44,768 nt of DNA, taken from positions 1 to 44,768 of the forward strand of contig JACQGX010000133.1 of NCBI GenBank assembly GCA_016199265.1, read 5' to 3'. Under the pieces are notes generated by a model. That model ran no database searches. It saw only the letters and a program-made list of their open reading frames with translations, and was not told the DNA's origin. The stretch comes from Chloroflexota bacterium. GTDB lineage: Bacteria > Chloroflexota > UBA11872 > UBA12225. Position 1 is the first letter of the stretch. Each line of letters begins with the position of its first letter. The position numbers were made by a program, and so were the translations under genes. Shown piece by piece: positions 7,581 through 15,655 of this stretch.

Positions 7581-8657
7581 TCACGCCGCCTGGTAGCTGG
7601 CAAACAGCGCGCCCCACGGTGAGCGGCGGAACGCCGCCAGGCGGGTGCGGCCGACGCTGCGGTACCAGAGGTGGTCGTAGTACAACGTCGATGCCAGCGG
7701 CAGCCACGCCCGGCGCCGGAAGAGCCACCGTTCGACCGCCGCGAGGTTCATCTGCTCGAGTAGCGTGCGCGCCAGCGCCGCCGGCGGCCGGCGCGCGTGC
7801 AGGCGCAGGTCTAGGCCCGCCACGTCGTCTCCCACGATCTCGATCGCGTCCAGGTCGGCGCAGCCCAACCCGGCGGCGTGCGCCAGCGCGAGATAGCGGA
7901 CGGTGAAGGGGTTGGACCCCGCAAGCTGCACCGCAACCGCGTCGAGCGCAACCGGATCGGTTGAGGCGAGCAGGACGTTGCCTTCGCGCGGCTCGACGGT
8001 ACGCGGCCCGGCGCCGTCGCCGACAATCGTGCCGTCCATCACCGCACAGATGCCCGTATGGGTCGCTCGCTGCAGCAGCAGAAGATCGACGATCACCTCG
8101 TGCGGGTACGCCGCCGCTAGGCCGCCGCCCGATGGCAGCCACGTCGCCCACGCGTTCTCCAGCGCGCCGGCGAAGCCGACCTGTCCGTGGGTCTTGAATG
8201 TCGGGAGGTGGACCGCCACCGTGCCCCAAAGCGATTCGGGCACCGGTAGGCCTTCCGGAAAGATACGGTCGAGTACCAGCAGCGAGCGTCGTTTGGGATA
8301 CGGCCTCAACTGCTCCCGCGCCACCGGCGTCACCGGCGTAAACGTCTGACCATGCCGCCCAAGCGCAGTTGGCCAACCGTAGGCACGCGCGGCGTGCCCG
8401 GGGCGGTTCGTGTGGCCGGTGCCCGCTGCCCACGTCCAGCCGCTCCCTGGGGCAAACGCCGCCAGGCCTTCGAGCTGCCACGGCGGGCTCGAGACCGCCG
8501 GGAAGAAGCGGCCCCAGGTAAGATTGCCGTAGGCAACCGTGCGATCCGCCGCGGCCAGCATCGCGTCGCACCCACTCAGTTGCAGCACACGCCGGTAGTC
8601 GTCCAGTACCCGCTCAGGACTAGTGCGCACGACTGCGACGCGGGGTCGAGCTACCAC
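7581..8657 (-). CDS. DUF362 domain protein
   Basis: 358 residues. The diagnostic DUF362 segment is clear: VHLPTFKTHGQVGFAGALEN, then AVMDGTIVGDGAGP and LLASTDPVALDAVAVQLAG. Family members are often linked to iron-sulfur proteins; here no ferredoxin-type cysteine cluster is seen, so this is the short form. Start GTG 8657 is preceded by GGTGAGG. It is divergent from the TIM-barrel gene at 8851 and convergent with the ABC permease. Molecular function of the family is not established, so none is assigned. Confidence 0.85.
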   Translation of the reverse strand: MVARPRVAVVRTSPERVLDDYRRVLQLSGCDAMLAAADRTVAYGNLTWGRFFPAVSSPPWQLEGLAAFAPGSGWTWAAGTGHTNRPGHAARAYGWPTALGRHGQTFTPVTPVAREQLRPYPKRRSLLVLDRIFPEGLPVPESLWGTVAVHLPTFKTHGQVGFAGALENAWATWLPSGGGLAAAYPHEVIVDLLLLQRATHTGICAVMDGTIVGDGAGPRTVEPREGNVLLASTDPVALDAVAVQLAGSNPFTVRYLALAHAAGLGCADLDAIEIVGDDVAGLDLRLHARRPPAALARTLLEQMNLAAVERWLFRRRAWLPLASTLYYDHLWYRSVGRTRLAAFRRSPWGALFASYQAA

Positions 8658-8749
8658 TGCCTCACCGAGAAGCTGATGATCACACCATTACAACGGCGGC
8701 GGCCAGTAGGCGGGACCAGCCGTCGATCCCCTCGCGCATACTTCTTGCA

Positions 8750-8758
8750 TGCTATAGT
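8750..8758 (+). promoter_or_regulatory. Extended -10 element
   Basis: TGCTATAGT, a TGn-extended -10, lies 92 bases before the ATG of the plus-strand TIM-barrel gene, in the divergent gap after the DUF362 start. No convincing -35 accompanies it. Confidence 0.4.
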
Positions 8759-8850
8759 GCGGCGGGGACCGGCGACGGCGCCTTGTACGACAACGACGGT
8801 CTGAGTTCTGTGTTGTCCTCATCAGCGCCGGAGCGCGGGAGCGGAAGGAG

Positions 8851-9714
8851 ATGGCTCAAGTCTCGTGCAGCCCGATCACCTGGGGACGCGTCGCGTTCGA
8901 GGTCATACTCGACGACATCGCCAACCTCGAGTACCACGGCGTCGAGGCACATGATCCGGCGATCGAGGCGTTTCGCCGGCAGCCGGGGCGCCTGCGCAGT
9001 CTGCTCGAGGAACGGCACCTCAAGCTCGCCTGCACTCCGTTCGCCGGTTGGTTTTTCGATCGCTCCGAGCGCAAGGACGAGATCGAGCGCCTGCGCCGCC
9101 TGATCGACTTTGTCGCCGAGGTCGACGAACGTGCCGTGATCGTCTTCCGCTCCGTGCCCCACCGCGCCCGGCGCGATACCATCGCCGGCGAGCCGCCGCT
9201 GCTCCCGCTGACGCACGATCGCTTCGGCTACCTATCCGACGCGCTCAACCAATACTGTGACATCTGCGCCGATAGCGGCCTCAGGGGCGCCTTTCAGAAC
9301 AGGGTCGGCACCTACGTCGAGACGCCCGACGAGTACCAGGAAGTGATCAATCGCACCGAGCCGGCGCTCGTCGGCCTGGCGCTTGATCTCGGTCACTGGG
9401 CCTACGCCGGCGGCGATTCCGCAAAACTCTTACGGGACAACCTCAGGCGGATCGCCTACCCCCGGCTCATGGACCTCGACCGCAAGGTACTCGACCAGAT
9501 CCGTGACGAGCGGCTGGGCTTCGCGTCTTTCCTCTTCACCGCCGGGTTCAAGGAACTCGGTGAAGGCGACCTCGACCTCGCCGGCGCGTTGATGCCGCTC
9601 GAAAACGCCAACTACACCGGCTGGGTCTGCGTCGAGTTAGCGCGCACCGGCCGCACGGCGAAAGAGAGCGCCGAGATCAGCCGCGCCTACCTGCGCGAAC
9701 GGCTCCACTGGTAA
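8851..9714 (+). CDS. IolE-like TIM barrel with altered metal site
   Basis: 287-residue sugar phosphate isomerase/epimerase-like (xylose isomerase-like TIM barrel) protein. The closest recognisable pattern is inosose dehydratase IolE: VGTYVETPDE (152-161), LALDLGHWAYAGGD (176-189) and ELGEGDLDL (235-243). In IolE-like enzymes the first block is usually preceded by a His-rich run and the later strand reads HLKD; here these are QNR (149-151) and RLMD (205-208). Asp179 and His182 remain. The metal centre therefore looks incomplete, and catalysis is doubtful. ATG 8851 directly follows GGAAGGAG. A second, intact barrel of this family is encoded at 14759-15628. Confidence 0.8.
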   Translation: MAQVSCSPITWGRVAFEVILDDIANLEYHGVEAHDPAIEAFRRQPGRLRSLLEERHLKLACTPFAGWFFDRSERKDEIERLRRLIDFVAEVDERAVIVFRSVPHRARRDTIAGEPPLLPLTHDRFGYLSDALNQYCDICADSGLRGAFQNRVGTYVETPDEYQEVINRTEPALVGLALDLGHWAYAGGDSAKLLRDNLRRIAYPRLMDLDRKVLDQIRDERLGFASFLFTAGFKELGEGDLDLAGALMPLENANYTGWVCVELARTGRTAKESAEISRAYLRERLHW

Positions 9715-9727
9715 GCTACAAGATCCA

Positions 9728-9803
9728 AACCAAGTGCAAGTGCAAAGTGGAACCGACAGGTCTCGTCACTTTGCACTTTTCATTTTGCACTTTGCACTTG
9801 GTT
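9728..9803. repeat. Inverted heptamer array, CAAAGTG/CACTTTG
   Basis: Left arm ACCAAGTGCAAGTGCAAAGTG (about 9728-9749) and right arm of CACTTTG-type units (9767-9803) ending CTTGGTT. The arms are complementary with small gaps. The spacer GGAACCGACAGG matches the flank of the copies at 7530 and 16562. Confidence 0.8.
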
Positions 9804-9934
9804 CAGGCGCCGGCCGCAGCACCCGCGCGGCGCGACTGGTCGCCGGAGGCAGCGCGGGCCGCGCGCTCTTTCGCCTTTAGCCGCTCCTGGGTCTGGCGGC
9901 GCTTCTTGAGCGCCACACGACGACGTTTGTTCAT
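9803..9934 (-). CDS. Small basic protein (43 aa), ribosome-associated-like
   Basis: A 43-residue frame starting MNKRRRVALKKRRQTQERLK with more than a third Arg/Lys, then an Ala-rich tail. GGAG lies about nine bases before the ATG, and TACAAT sits some 30 bases upstream. Tiny proteins with this kind of Lys/Arg start are common in Chloroflexota and resemble small ribosomal proteins such as the Thx or bL37 types; I infer a ribosome- or RNA-binding role but cannot name a family. The start codon shares CATG (9932-9935) with the candidate start of the divergent hydrolase. The stop lies at the edge of the heptamer array. Confidence 0.65.
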   Translation of the reverse strand: MNKRRRVALKKRRQTQERLKAKERAARAASGDQSRRAGAAAGA

Positions 9935-11144
9935 GCGCAATAGCTCCTCTTCTAGCACACAGATTGTACCGTCCATAGACGGTGCAGATCCGGCCGTTCA
10001 GACCGGCTCGTCTTCGTCCGCGGCCCCAGCAGCGCCGGCCACGCCGGCTGAACCGCCGCGGCCGGGTGACCCATCGCTGACCCGCGCGTTTGCGCTGCTC
10101 GAAGAATGCGTCGTCGCCGGCCTCGTGCCCGGCGCTGCCGCCGCCGTCGGCACCGCCGCGGGGGTGCTGCAGCAGGCGCACGTCGGGTACGCCCAGTTGG
10201 CGCCCGAGCCGCACGCGCTCGCTGCCGGCGACTTGTTCGACGTCGCCTCGCTCACCAAAATCGTCGCCACGACGACTCTGCTGCTGCGCTACGTCGAGCG
10301 CGGTCTGCTCTACCTCGATCAGCGCGTCGCTTCCGTGCTCCCGGCGTTCGGCGCCGCCGGGAAGGACGATGTCACGCTGCGCCACCTGGCAACGCACACC
10401 TCCGGCTTAGCCGCCTGGAAAGACCTCCACTCGCGCGGCGCGGACCGGGCGGCGGTACTCGGCGCCATTTGCCGAGAGCCACTCGAGCGGCCCGTCGGAA
10501 GTGCGGTTGTCTACAGCGATCTAGGCTTCATCACGCTCGGCGCCGTGCTTGCCGAAGCCGGCGGAGCGTCGCTCGACGTGCTGGCCGAGCGCGAGGTCTT
10601 CGCACCACTCGGTATGCGCCGTACACTGTACTGTCCGCTCGCCGGCCTGCGTGGGCGGTGCGTCGCCACCGAAGTCGTGCCGGCGCGGGGCGGCACCATC
10701 GCCGGCACCGTTCACGACGAAAACGCGGCGGCCCAGGCTGGTGTGAGCGGCCACGCCGGCCTCTTCTCAACCTGTGACGACCTGGCGCGCTTCTGCCGCC
10801 TCTGGCTCGGCCATGGCAGCCTCGACGGCCGGCGGTTCCTCTCGCCCGCGACGATCGCGGCGGCCACCCGCGATCAGACGCGGCTCGATCGCCGGCGCGG
10901 CCTGGGCTGGGTGCTGCAGCCCAATCCCTTTTGGGTGCCCGCCGACTTGTGCTCGCCCCAGGCGTACAGCCACACCGGCTTCACCGGCACGTCGCTCTTG
11001 ATCGACCCGACCTACGACGTCTTCGCCGTCCTCCTCACCAACAGCGTCCACCCCACCCGCGGCGACGGCAGCGCCGACCGAATCCGCACCCTCCGCGCCC
11101 GCTTCCACAATGCCGCGTGGGCGGCGCTGACCAGTAGGCCGTAG
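9933..11144 (+). CDS. Serine beta-lactamase-like hydrolase
   Basis: Class C beta-lactamase/penicillin-binding-like serine hydrolase, about 403 residues. The SxxK motif is SLTK (in FDVASLTKIVATT), the Tyr motif is YSD (VVYSDLGFI) in place of YxN, and the third motif is HTG (YSHTGFTG). ATG 9933 is the first ATG; the leading 50 residues are Ser/Pro/Ala-rich and have no export signal, so a later non-ATG start is possible. Family members cleave esters or peptides and are rarely true lactamases. The last residues (SRP) and the stop come from a GTAGGCC heptamer array. It is divergent from the 43-residue gene. Confidence 0.85.
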   Translation: MRNSSSSSTQIVPSIDGADPAVQTGSSSSAAPAAPATPAEPPRPGDPSLTRAFALLEECVVAGLVPGAAAAVGTAAGVLQQAHVGYAQLAPEPHALAAGDLFDVASLTKIVATTTLLLRYVERGLLYLDQRVASVLPAFGAAGKDDVTLRHLATHTSGLAAWKDLHSRGADRAAVLGAICREPLERPVGSAVVYSDLGFITLGAVLAEAGGASLDVLAEREVFAPLGMRRTLYCPLAGLRGRCVATEVVPARGGTIAGTVHDENAAAQAGVSGHAGLFSTCDDLARFCRLWLGHGSLDGRRFLSPATIAAATRDQTRLDRRRGLGWVLQPNPFWVPADLCSPQAYSHTGFTGTSLLIDPTYDVFAVLLTNSVHPTRGDGSADRIRTLRARFHNAAWAALTSRP

Positions 11145-11249
11145 GCCGTAGGCAGCTACCAGCGGGTCAAGCGGAAGAGCGGCTCTCCCTCGTCCTCTGT
11201 TCCCAGTGAGGGCCCACCGCCTGCGGCCTACTGCTTACGGCCTACTGCC
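11134..11249. repeat. Inverted heptamer array, GTAGGCC/GGCCTAC
   Basis: GTAGGCC, GTAGGCC, GTAGGCA at 11134-11154, then about 70 bases, then GGCCTAC, TGCTTAC, GGCCTAC at 11225-11245. The left units contain TAG, one of which is the stop codon of the hydrolase gene. The right arm reaches the 3' end of the M42 peptidase gene. Confidence 0.85.
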
Positions 11250-12375
11250 GAAATCCTCCCGCCGTCTCCCTCAGCCGCTCGCCCGCCTCGTCCGCGACCG
11301 CGTTGAGCCGGCGCCACGTCGGGTCCTCGCCCAGCGGCATCCCGGCCACCTCGGCCGTGGCTACCAGCAGGTCGACGCCCGTGCGGAGGTCGTCGGCGTC
11401 GACGTATTCGGCCGCGATCGTGAAGTTGGGGCCGGCGTTGTGGTAGTTGCCGAGCGGGAGCGCCACCGCCGCTGTCGTGTAGCCGGCGAGCTGATATGCC
11501 GTCGCCTCGCACGTGCCGCCGCTCATCAACTGCCGTTGGACGCGCACGTCCGGATTGCGCTCGACGAGGTGCCCGTGCGCGGCACGCAGCAGCGCCTCGC
11601 CATCTGGGTGGAACGCCATCGCGCGGTCGCCGACGCGGATGACCGGCCCTTCGCCCATCTGGCCGCCGGGCAGTTCCCGGCTCGCCTCGAGCGAGACCAC
11701 AATCGTCTCCGGCGGCAACCGCCGCTGGCGGGCGACGAGTGTCGCGCCGACCAGGCCGACCTCTTCGGCCCGCGTGAACACCGCTGCGACGTCGCTCGCA
11801 ACGCGCGTGCGTACGCACGCCTCGAGCATGCACAGAATGGCAGCGCAGCCGGCAAGGTCGTCGGCGGCGGTCTGGTAGAGGCGGCCGTCTTCCTCGCGCC
11901 AGGGACCGACGTCGAACGTTCCAAAACATTCGGCCGGCAGCGAGGCTTCGGCTTCGAGACGAACGGAGCCGGCGGCCCCGTCGTCGACGTAGCCGAGGAT
12001 GCGGCCGCGCGTCTCGCCCTGCTCGTGCACAAAGATCACCGTCACCGGGCGCTCGAAGCACTCGCGCGGCCGCCGCCCGCCGCCGAGTAGCCGTCCGGTC
12101 ATCGTGGCCCGATCGGCGACTTCGAGGGCGGCGTGATCCATATGCGCGTTGAACGCCACCGGCCGGCCGCCTGCGCCCGCGCGTCCACCGCGATGCCAGG
12201 CGATTAGGTTGCCGAACGCGTCCGCTTCGCAGGTGAGCCCAATCGTGCGACACAATTCCGTGATCCGCCCCGCCACACGCTCCTCGTGGTACGGCGCCGT
12301 TGGACACGCCGCGAGCCGCCTCAAAACGTCGACCGGGTCTCGTGGAAAGGTGGGCATCGCCAAGAGTATAGGCAT
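11242..12375 (-). CDS. M42/M20-family metallo-aminopeptidase
   Basis: 377-residue di-zinc peptidase. Metal and catalytic motifs appear in order: NAHMDH (76-81), TAADDLAGCAA with the bridging Asp, TRAEEVGLVGA with the Glu base and ligand, SLEASRE, and LGNYHNAGP near the C-terminus with the last His. The order and spacing fit M42 glutamyl aminopeptidases, which trim peptides in the cytosol. ATG 12375 or ATG 12357 are both possible starts. No signal peptide. It is convergent with the serine hydrolase and divergent from the gluzincin gene. Confidence 0.87.
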   Translation of the reverse strand: MPILLAMPTFPRDPVDVLRRLAACPTAPYHEERVAGRITELCRTIGLTCEADAFGNLIAWHRGGRAGAGGRPVAFNAHMDHAALEVADRATMTGRLLGGGRRPRECFERPVTVIFVHEQGETRGRILGYVDDGAAGSVRLEAEASLPAECFGTFDVGPWREEDGRLYQTAADDLAGCAAILCMLEACVRTRVASDVAAVFTRAEEVGLVGATLVARQRRLPPETIVVSLEASRELPGGQMGEGPVIRVGDRAMAFHPDGEALLRAAHGHLVERNPDVRVQRQLMSGGTCEATAYQLAGYTTAAVALPLGNYHNAGPNFTIAAEYVDADDLRTGVDLLVATAEVAGMPLGEDPTWRRLNAVADEAGERLRETAGGFRQ

Positions 12376-12431
12376 CCAAGTCTCTCGTCCCCGCCCGGCG
12401 CGTGCCCCCTCCTGCTAGGCTTTGCTCGGAA

Positions 12432-13721
12432 GTGGATACAGAGATCGATGGAAAGCCGCACGCGACCGCGAGCGAGCGCTTGTCACGGCGCCGCCTGCTC
12501 GGGATCGGCGGGGCGGTACTACTGCCGGCGTTCGGGATCGCCGGCTGCCGGCTTTCCCCCGCCAACGCCGAGCAACCGGTAGCCGAGCCGGCGCCCGATG
12601 CCGCCGTCGAAGCGCCCGGACCAACGCCCGAGGCGCCGGCGGCACCCGACGTCGCCGTCATCGCCGGCATCCAGGACGTACTCAACCGGCGCGCATCGGC
12701 GCTCGCCGCGCTCGACCGCGACGCCTTCATGGCGACGATCGATCAGCATAACCTCACCTGGCGGCGCATCCAGGGCGAAGTTTTCAGTCGCGCGCAGGCG
12801 GCCGGCCGGCGCAGCGCCGAACGCTACACCGTCACCCGCGTGCAGCCAAAGCAAAACGGCTACTACAAGGCGTGGATCGACGTCGCGCCGGCTGGATCGA
12901 CGCGCGTCCAGAACCAGGCCGCGTGGGTCTTCCGGCCAACTGAGACCGGCTGGTTGCATTCCGAGATCCTCAACGAGGAGCTAGGGCCGCGCCTCTACCA
13001 AGAGACCGAGCACTTTCGCCTGATGTACTTCGCCTGGGACGAGGACGTGATCGACCGCATCGGCACCGTCGCCGAGCAGGCGCACGACGCCGTCACCGAG
13101 AAGCTCGGCGCGATACCCTCGGTGCGCACGACGTTGAGCGTCAATCCGACCTACGGTGCGCACTCGGGGCTCCGCGGCCACAACACCGTCGCGGCCTACG
13201 ACTGGAACGTCAAGAATCTCATCCTCATCCGCTCGATCGAATCGTTCGGCGCTGGCTACACGTCCCCTGGTGAGCCAACCGAGCAGGCCCTCGTCGCGCC
13301 GATGACCCACGAGTACACGCACCTCGTCAGCGACCAGATCGTCCCGCTCGTAAAGATGCAGGCGTGGATGTACGAGGGCCTGGCCGAATACGTTGCCGGC
13401 CACTGGCGAGAAGGCGAAGTACGCGCCGCGTTTCGTGCCGGCCGCCAGATGACGCTCGAGAAGGCGAGCGACGCCATCGAATGGGGCGCCGACCCAGCGC
13501 GCGGCTACACCGCTTCCGACGTGAGCCTGGCCTACGGCGAGGCCGCCTTCGCCGTCGGCTACTTCGTCGAACGCTTCGGCCTCGACACCTTTTTCGAGCT
13601 CGCCCGCGTTTTCGCCGAGAGCCGCAAGTGGAACGAATCCTTCGTCCAGATCTGCGGCCTCGAATGGCCCCAATTCCAGGAAGACTGGCAAGCCTGGGTC
13701 CGCCGTCGGCTAAACATCTAA
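12432..13721 (+). CDS. Tat-exported gluzincin metallopeptidase lipoprotein
   Basis: About 429 residues. A twin-arginine signal (SRRRLLGIGGAVLLP) leads to the lipobox GIAGC, so it is probably exported folded and lipid-anchored. After a Pro/Ala linker comes a ketosteroid-isomerase-like region of about 110 residues, then a peptidase domain with HEYTH (293-297) and the third zinc ligand Glu319 in YEGLAEYVAG, the gluzincin (peptidase MA) pattern. GTG 12432 is chosen; GTG 12402 is possible. The stop overlaps the convergent folD stop in CTAA (13718-13721). Confidence 0.83.
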   Translation: MDTEIDGKPHATASERLSRRRLLGIGGAVLLPAFGIAGCRLSPANAEQPVAEPAPDAAVEAPGPTPEAPAAPDVAVIAGIQDVLNRRASALAALDRDAFMATIDQHNLTWRRIQGEVFSRAQAAGRRSAERYTVTRVQPKQNGYYKAWIDVAPAGSTRVQNQAAWVFRPTETGWLHSEILNEELGPRLYQETEHFRLMYFAWDEDVIDRIGTVAEQAHDAVTEKLGAIPSVRTTLSVNPTYGAHSGLRGHNTVAAYDWNVKNLILIRSIESFGAGYTSPGEPTEQALVAPMTHEYTHLVSDQIVPLVKMQAWMYEGLAEYVAGHWREGEVRAAFRAGRQMTLEKASDAIEWGADPARGYTASDVSLAYGEAAFAVGYFVERFGLDTFFELARVFAESRKWNESFVQICGLEWPQFQEDWQAWVRRRLNI

Positions 13722-14581
13722 GCCGCCAGCGCCTGCGCCGCTTCCAGCGTCTGCCGCAGCAGCATCGCCGCCGTCATTGGCCCGGTCCCGCCCGGCACGG
13801 GAGTGATCCAGGCGGCCACCGCACTTGCTCCCTCGAAGTCGATGTCCCCCCGCAGCTTGCCGTCGGGACCGGGGATCGTGCCAAAGTCGATCACGATCGC
13901 GCCGGGTTTGATCATCTCCTGTGTGATAAAGCCCGGTTGCCGGCCAACCGCCGCGCACAGTACGTCCGCGCGCCGGCAGGCTTCCCGGAGGTCGCCCTCC
14001 GACGTCGACGTGTGGCAGACCGTTACCGTCGCGTTCGCGTTTAGGAGCAGGAGCGCCATCGGCTTGCCCACGACGGGGCTGCGCCCGACGACGGTCGCCT
14101 TTAGCCCTGCCACCGACAGCCCAAACCGCCGCAGCAGCTCCATGCCGCCCGCCGGCGTGCTCGGCACGAAGCCCGGCTGATTGAGCGCCAGCCGCCCGGC
14201 ACTGACCGGTGTGATCCCGTCGACGTCCTTGCGCGGATCGAGTGCGTCGAATACCGCTGCCTGCGTCAACGGCTTCGGCAGCGGCGCCTGGACGATGACT
14301 CCGTGGATCTTCGGATCGTCCCCAAGGTCCCGCAGAATCGCCCGCAGGTCGTCGTCGACGATGTCCGGCGGCAGCGTTACCTGTCGGAACCCCATGCCGG
14401 CGCGCTCGGCCGCGCGCTGAATCGAGCGCGCGTAGCTGCGCGACGCCGGATCGCTCTCCCCCATCACGTTGGCCAGCGCCGGCGTCACCCCGGCGCTCGC
14501 TCGGAGCGCCGCCACCCCCTCGGCGACTTCGGTCCGAATCGCCGCCGCCGTCGCCGAACCATCAAGAAGCTGTGCAGGCAT
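13718..14581 (-). CDS. folD: FolD-like methylenetetrahydrofolate dehydrogenase, catalytic Lys replaced
   Basis: 287 residues. FolD interconverts 5,10-methylene- and 10-formyl-tetrahydrofolate through NADP-dependent dehydrogenase and cyclohydrolase steps. Family landmarks are present: VIVQAPLP with Gln98, RKDVDG with Asp121, VVGRSPVVGKPMA in the Rossmann fold and TPVPGGTGPMT near the end. Numbering matches E. coli FolD. The active-site block that normally reads YxxxK is YARSI, so Tyr50 is kept but position 54 is Ile, not Lys. That lysine is needed for cyclohydrolase chemistry, so this copy may work only as a dehydrogenase, or not at all. ATG 14581. A sequencing error is unlikely because a Lys-to-Ile codon needs more than an indel. 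Confidence 0.92.
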   Translation of the reverse strand: MPAQLLDGSATAAAIRTEVAEGVAALRASAGVTPALANVMGESDPASRSYARSIQRAAERAGMGFRQVTLPPDIVDDDLRAILRDLGDDPKIHGVIVQAPLPKPLTQAAVFDALDPRKDVDGITPVSAGRLALNQPGFVPSTPAGGMELLRRFGLSVAGLKATVVGRSPVVGKPMALLLLNANATVTVCHTSTSEGDLREACRRADVLCAAVGRQPGFITQEMIKPGAIVIDFGTIPGPDGKLRGDIDFEGASAVAAWITPVPGGTGPMTAAMLLRQTLEAAQALAA

Positions 14582-14596
14582 ATCGGTGTGATCTAG

Positions 14597-14740
14597 CCAC
14601 AGAGAACACAGAGTTCACAGCAATGAGTCCAGCGGAAACGCTTTCGTGCGAAACGCAAGCCGGCTCGCGACAGCCATAGCGCTTCTGCATCGTGCCGCGC
14701 CGGCGAGCGCCAAAAACCCTGTGTTCTCTGTGTCTCCGTG
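14597..14740. repeat. Inverted repeat ACAGAGAACACAG / CTGTGTTCTCTGT
   Basis: CCACAGAGAACACAGAG at 14597-14613 and CTGTGTTCTCTGTGTCTCC at about 14719-14737 are complementary over 14 bases, with about 105 bases between. Unit length is 8-9, unlike the strict heptamers elsewhere. It fills the gap between folD and the isomerase gene, both on the minus strand. Confidence 0.7.
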
Positions 14741-14758
14741 ATGAATTCGGTGAATCCC

Positions 14759-15628
14759 CTATCGACCAACCTGTTTCATCATCTCGTTCCAGGATTCGAT
14801 GCACAGGCGGGACGCTTCTTCGCCGCCCTCCGAGAAGGCGCGGCCGCCGGGCCGGTTGACCGCTTCCTCTGTGAGGTGCGCCTTGATCCGGTAGTGCGTC
14901 TCGAGTGAGGCGCAGCCGGTGTAGTCGTCGCGCGCCAGCAGCTTGAGCTGCCCCAGGATATCGACGTCACCCTTGCCCAGCACCGTCGCCTCCGGCTGGC
15001 CGCTCGGTCCCTTGGCGATCACGTCCTTGAGGTGAACGTGCGCGATGTGCGGCTTGATTCGCTCGTACCCATCGGGCACCGCACGCTCACGCCCCGTCCA
15101 GAATGCGTTGCCGGGGTCCCACACCGCCTTCACCGCGGGTGAGCCGACCGCCTCGATAAACTCGGCCGCTTCATGGCCGGTGCCGACGAAGCATGCCGGC
15201 TCGTTCTCCACCGCCAGAATGACGCCTTCGCCGCCGGCAATGCGCGCCGGCTCGTCGTACGCATGCACAATCTGATCGAAGACCGGCGCCAGCTCGCCTT
15301 TCTTCCAGAACGTAAACGTGCGGATGATCTTCGCGCCGAGCGTGTGCGCTGCGTTGATCGAACGACGCAGGATCTGGATGTGCTCCTGGTACTCGGCGTC
15401 GCTGCCCAGGTCGCATTTCAAGAACGGCGTCGCCAGGCAGACGATCCCTAGGCCACGGCTCGCGGCGACGTCCTTGACGCGAGCAAGCTCCTGGACGTTC
15501 ATGTTGTCGATCCGCACGTCCCAGGCGGTGCGAATCTCGAGCTGATCGAGACCAGAGTTGCGCGCCATATCGGCGGCGCGCTCGAGGTCCTGCGAAATCT
15601 CGTCGGTAATGACAGCGCGGGTAAACAT
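14759..15628 (-). CDS. Sugar phosphate isomerase/epimerase
   Basis: 289-residue xylose isomerase-like TIM barrel. The metal-binding strand ends are intact: LAVENEPACF (Glu), AVWDPGNAF (Asp) and IAHVHLKDV (His), followed by ASLETHYR (Glu). Such enzymes isomerise or epimerise sugars, sugar phosphates or inositols with a divalent metal; the substrate cannot be told. ATG 15628. It lies 27 bases downstream of the hypothetical gene at 15656 and probably shares its transcript. Confidence 0.87.
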   Translation of the reverse strand: MFTRAVITDEISQDLERAADMARNSGLDQLEIRTAWDVRIDNMNVQELARVKDVAASRGLGIVCLATPFLKCDLGSDAEYQEHIQILRRSINAAHTLGAKIIRTFTFWKKGELAPVFDQIVHAYDEPARIAGGEGVILAVENEPACFVGTGHEAAEFIEAVGSPAVKAVWDPGNAFWTGRERAVPDGYERIKPHIAHVHLKDVIAKGPSGQPEATVLGKGDVDILGQLKLLARDDYTGCASLETHYRIKAHLTEEAVNRPGGRAFSEGGEEASRLCIESWNEMMKQVGR

Positions 15629-15655
15629 ACGTGGGATTATAGGCGCCGAGCCGGC

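Noticed and set aside
11228-12730. 500-codon minus-strand frame over the M42 peptidase
   Set aside because: Arg-rich shadow; the M42 motifs are in another frame with proper start and length.
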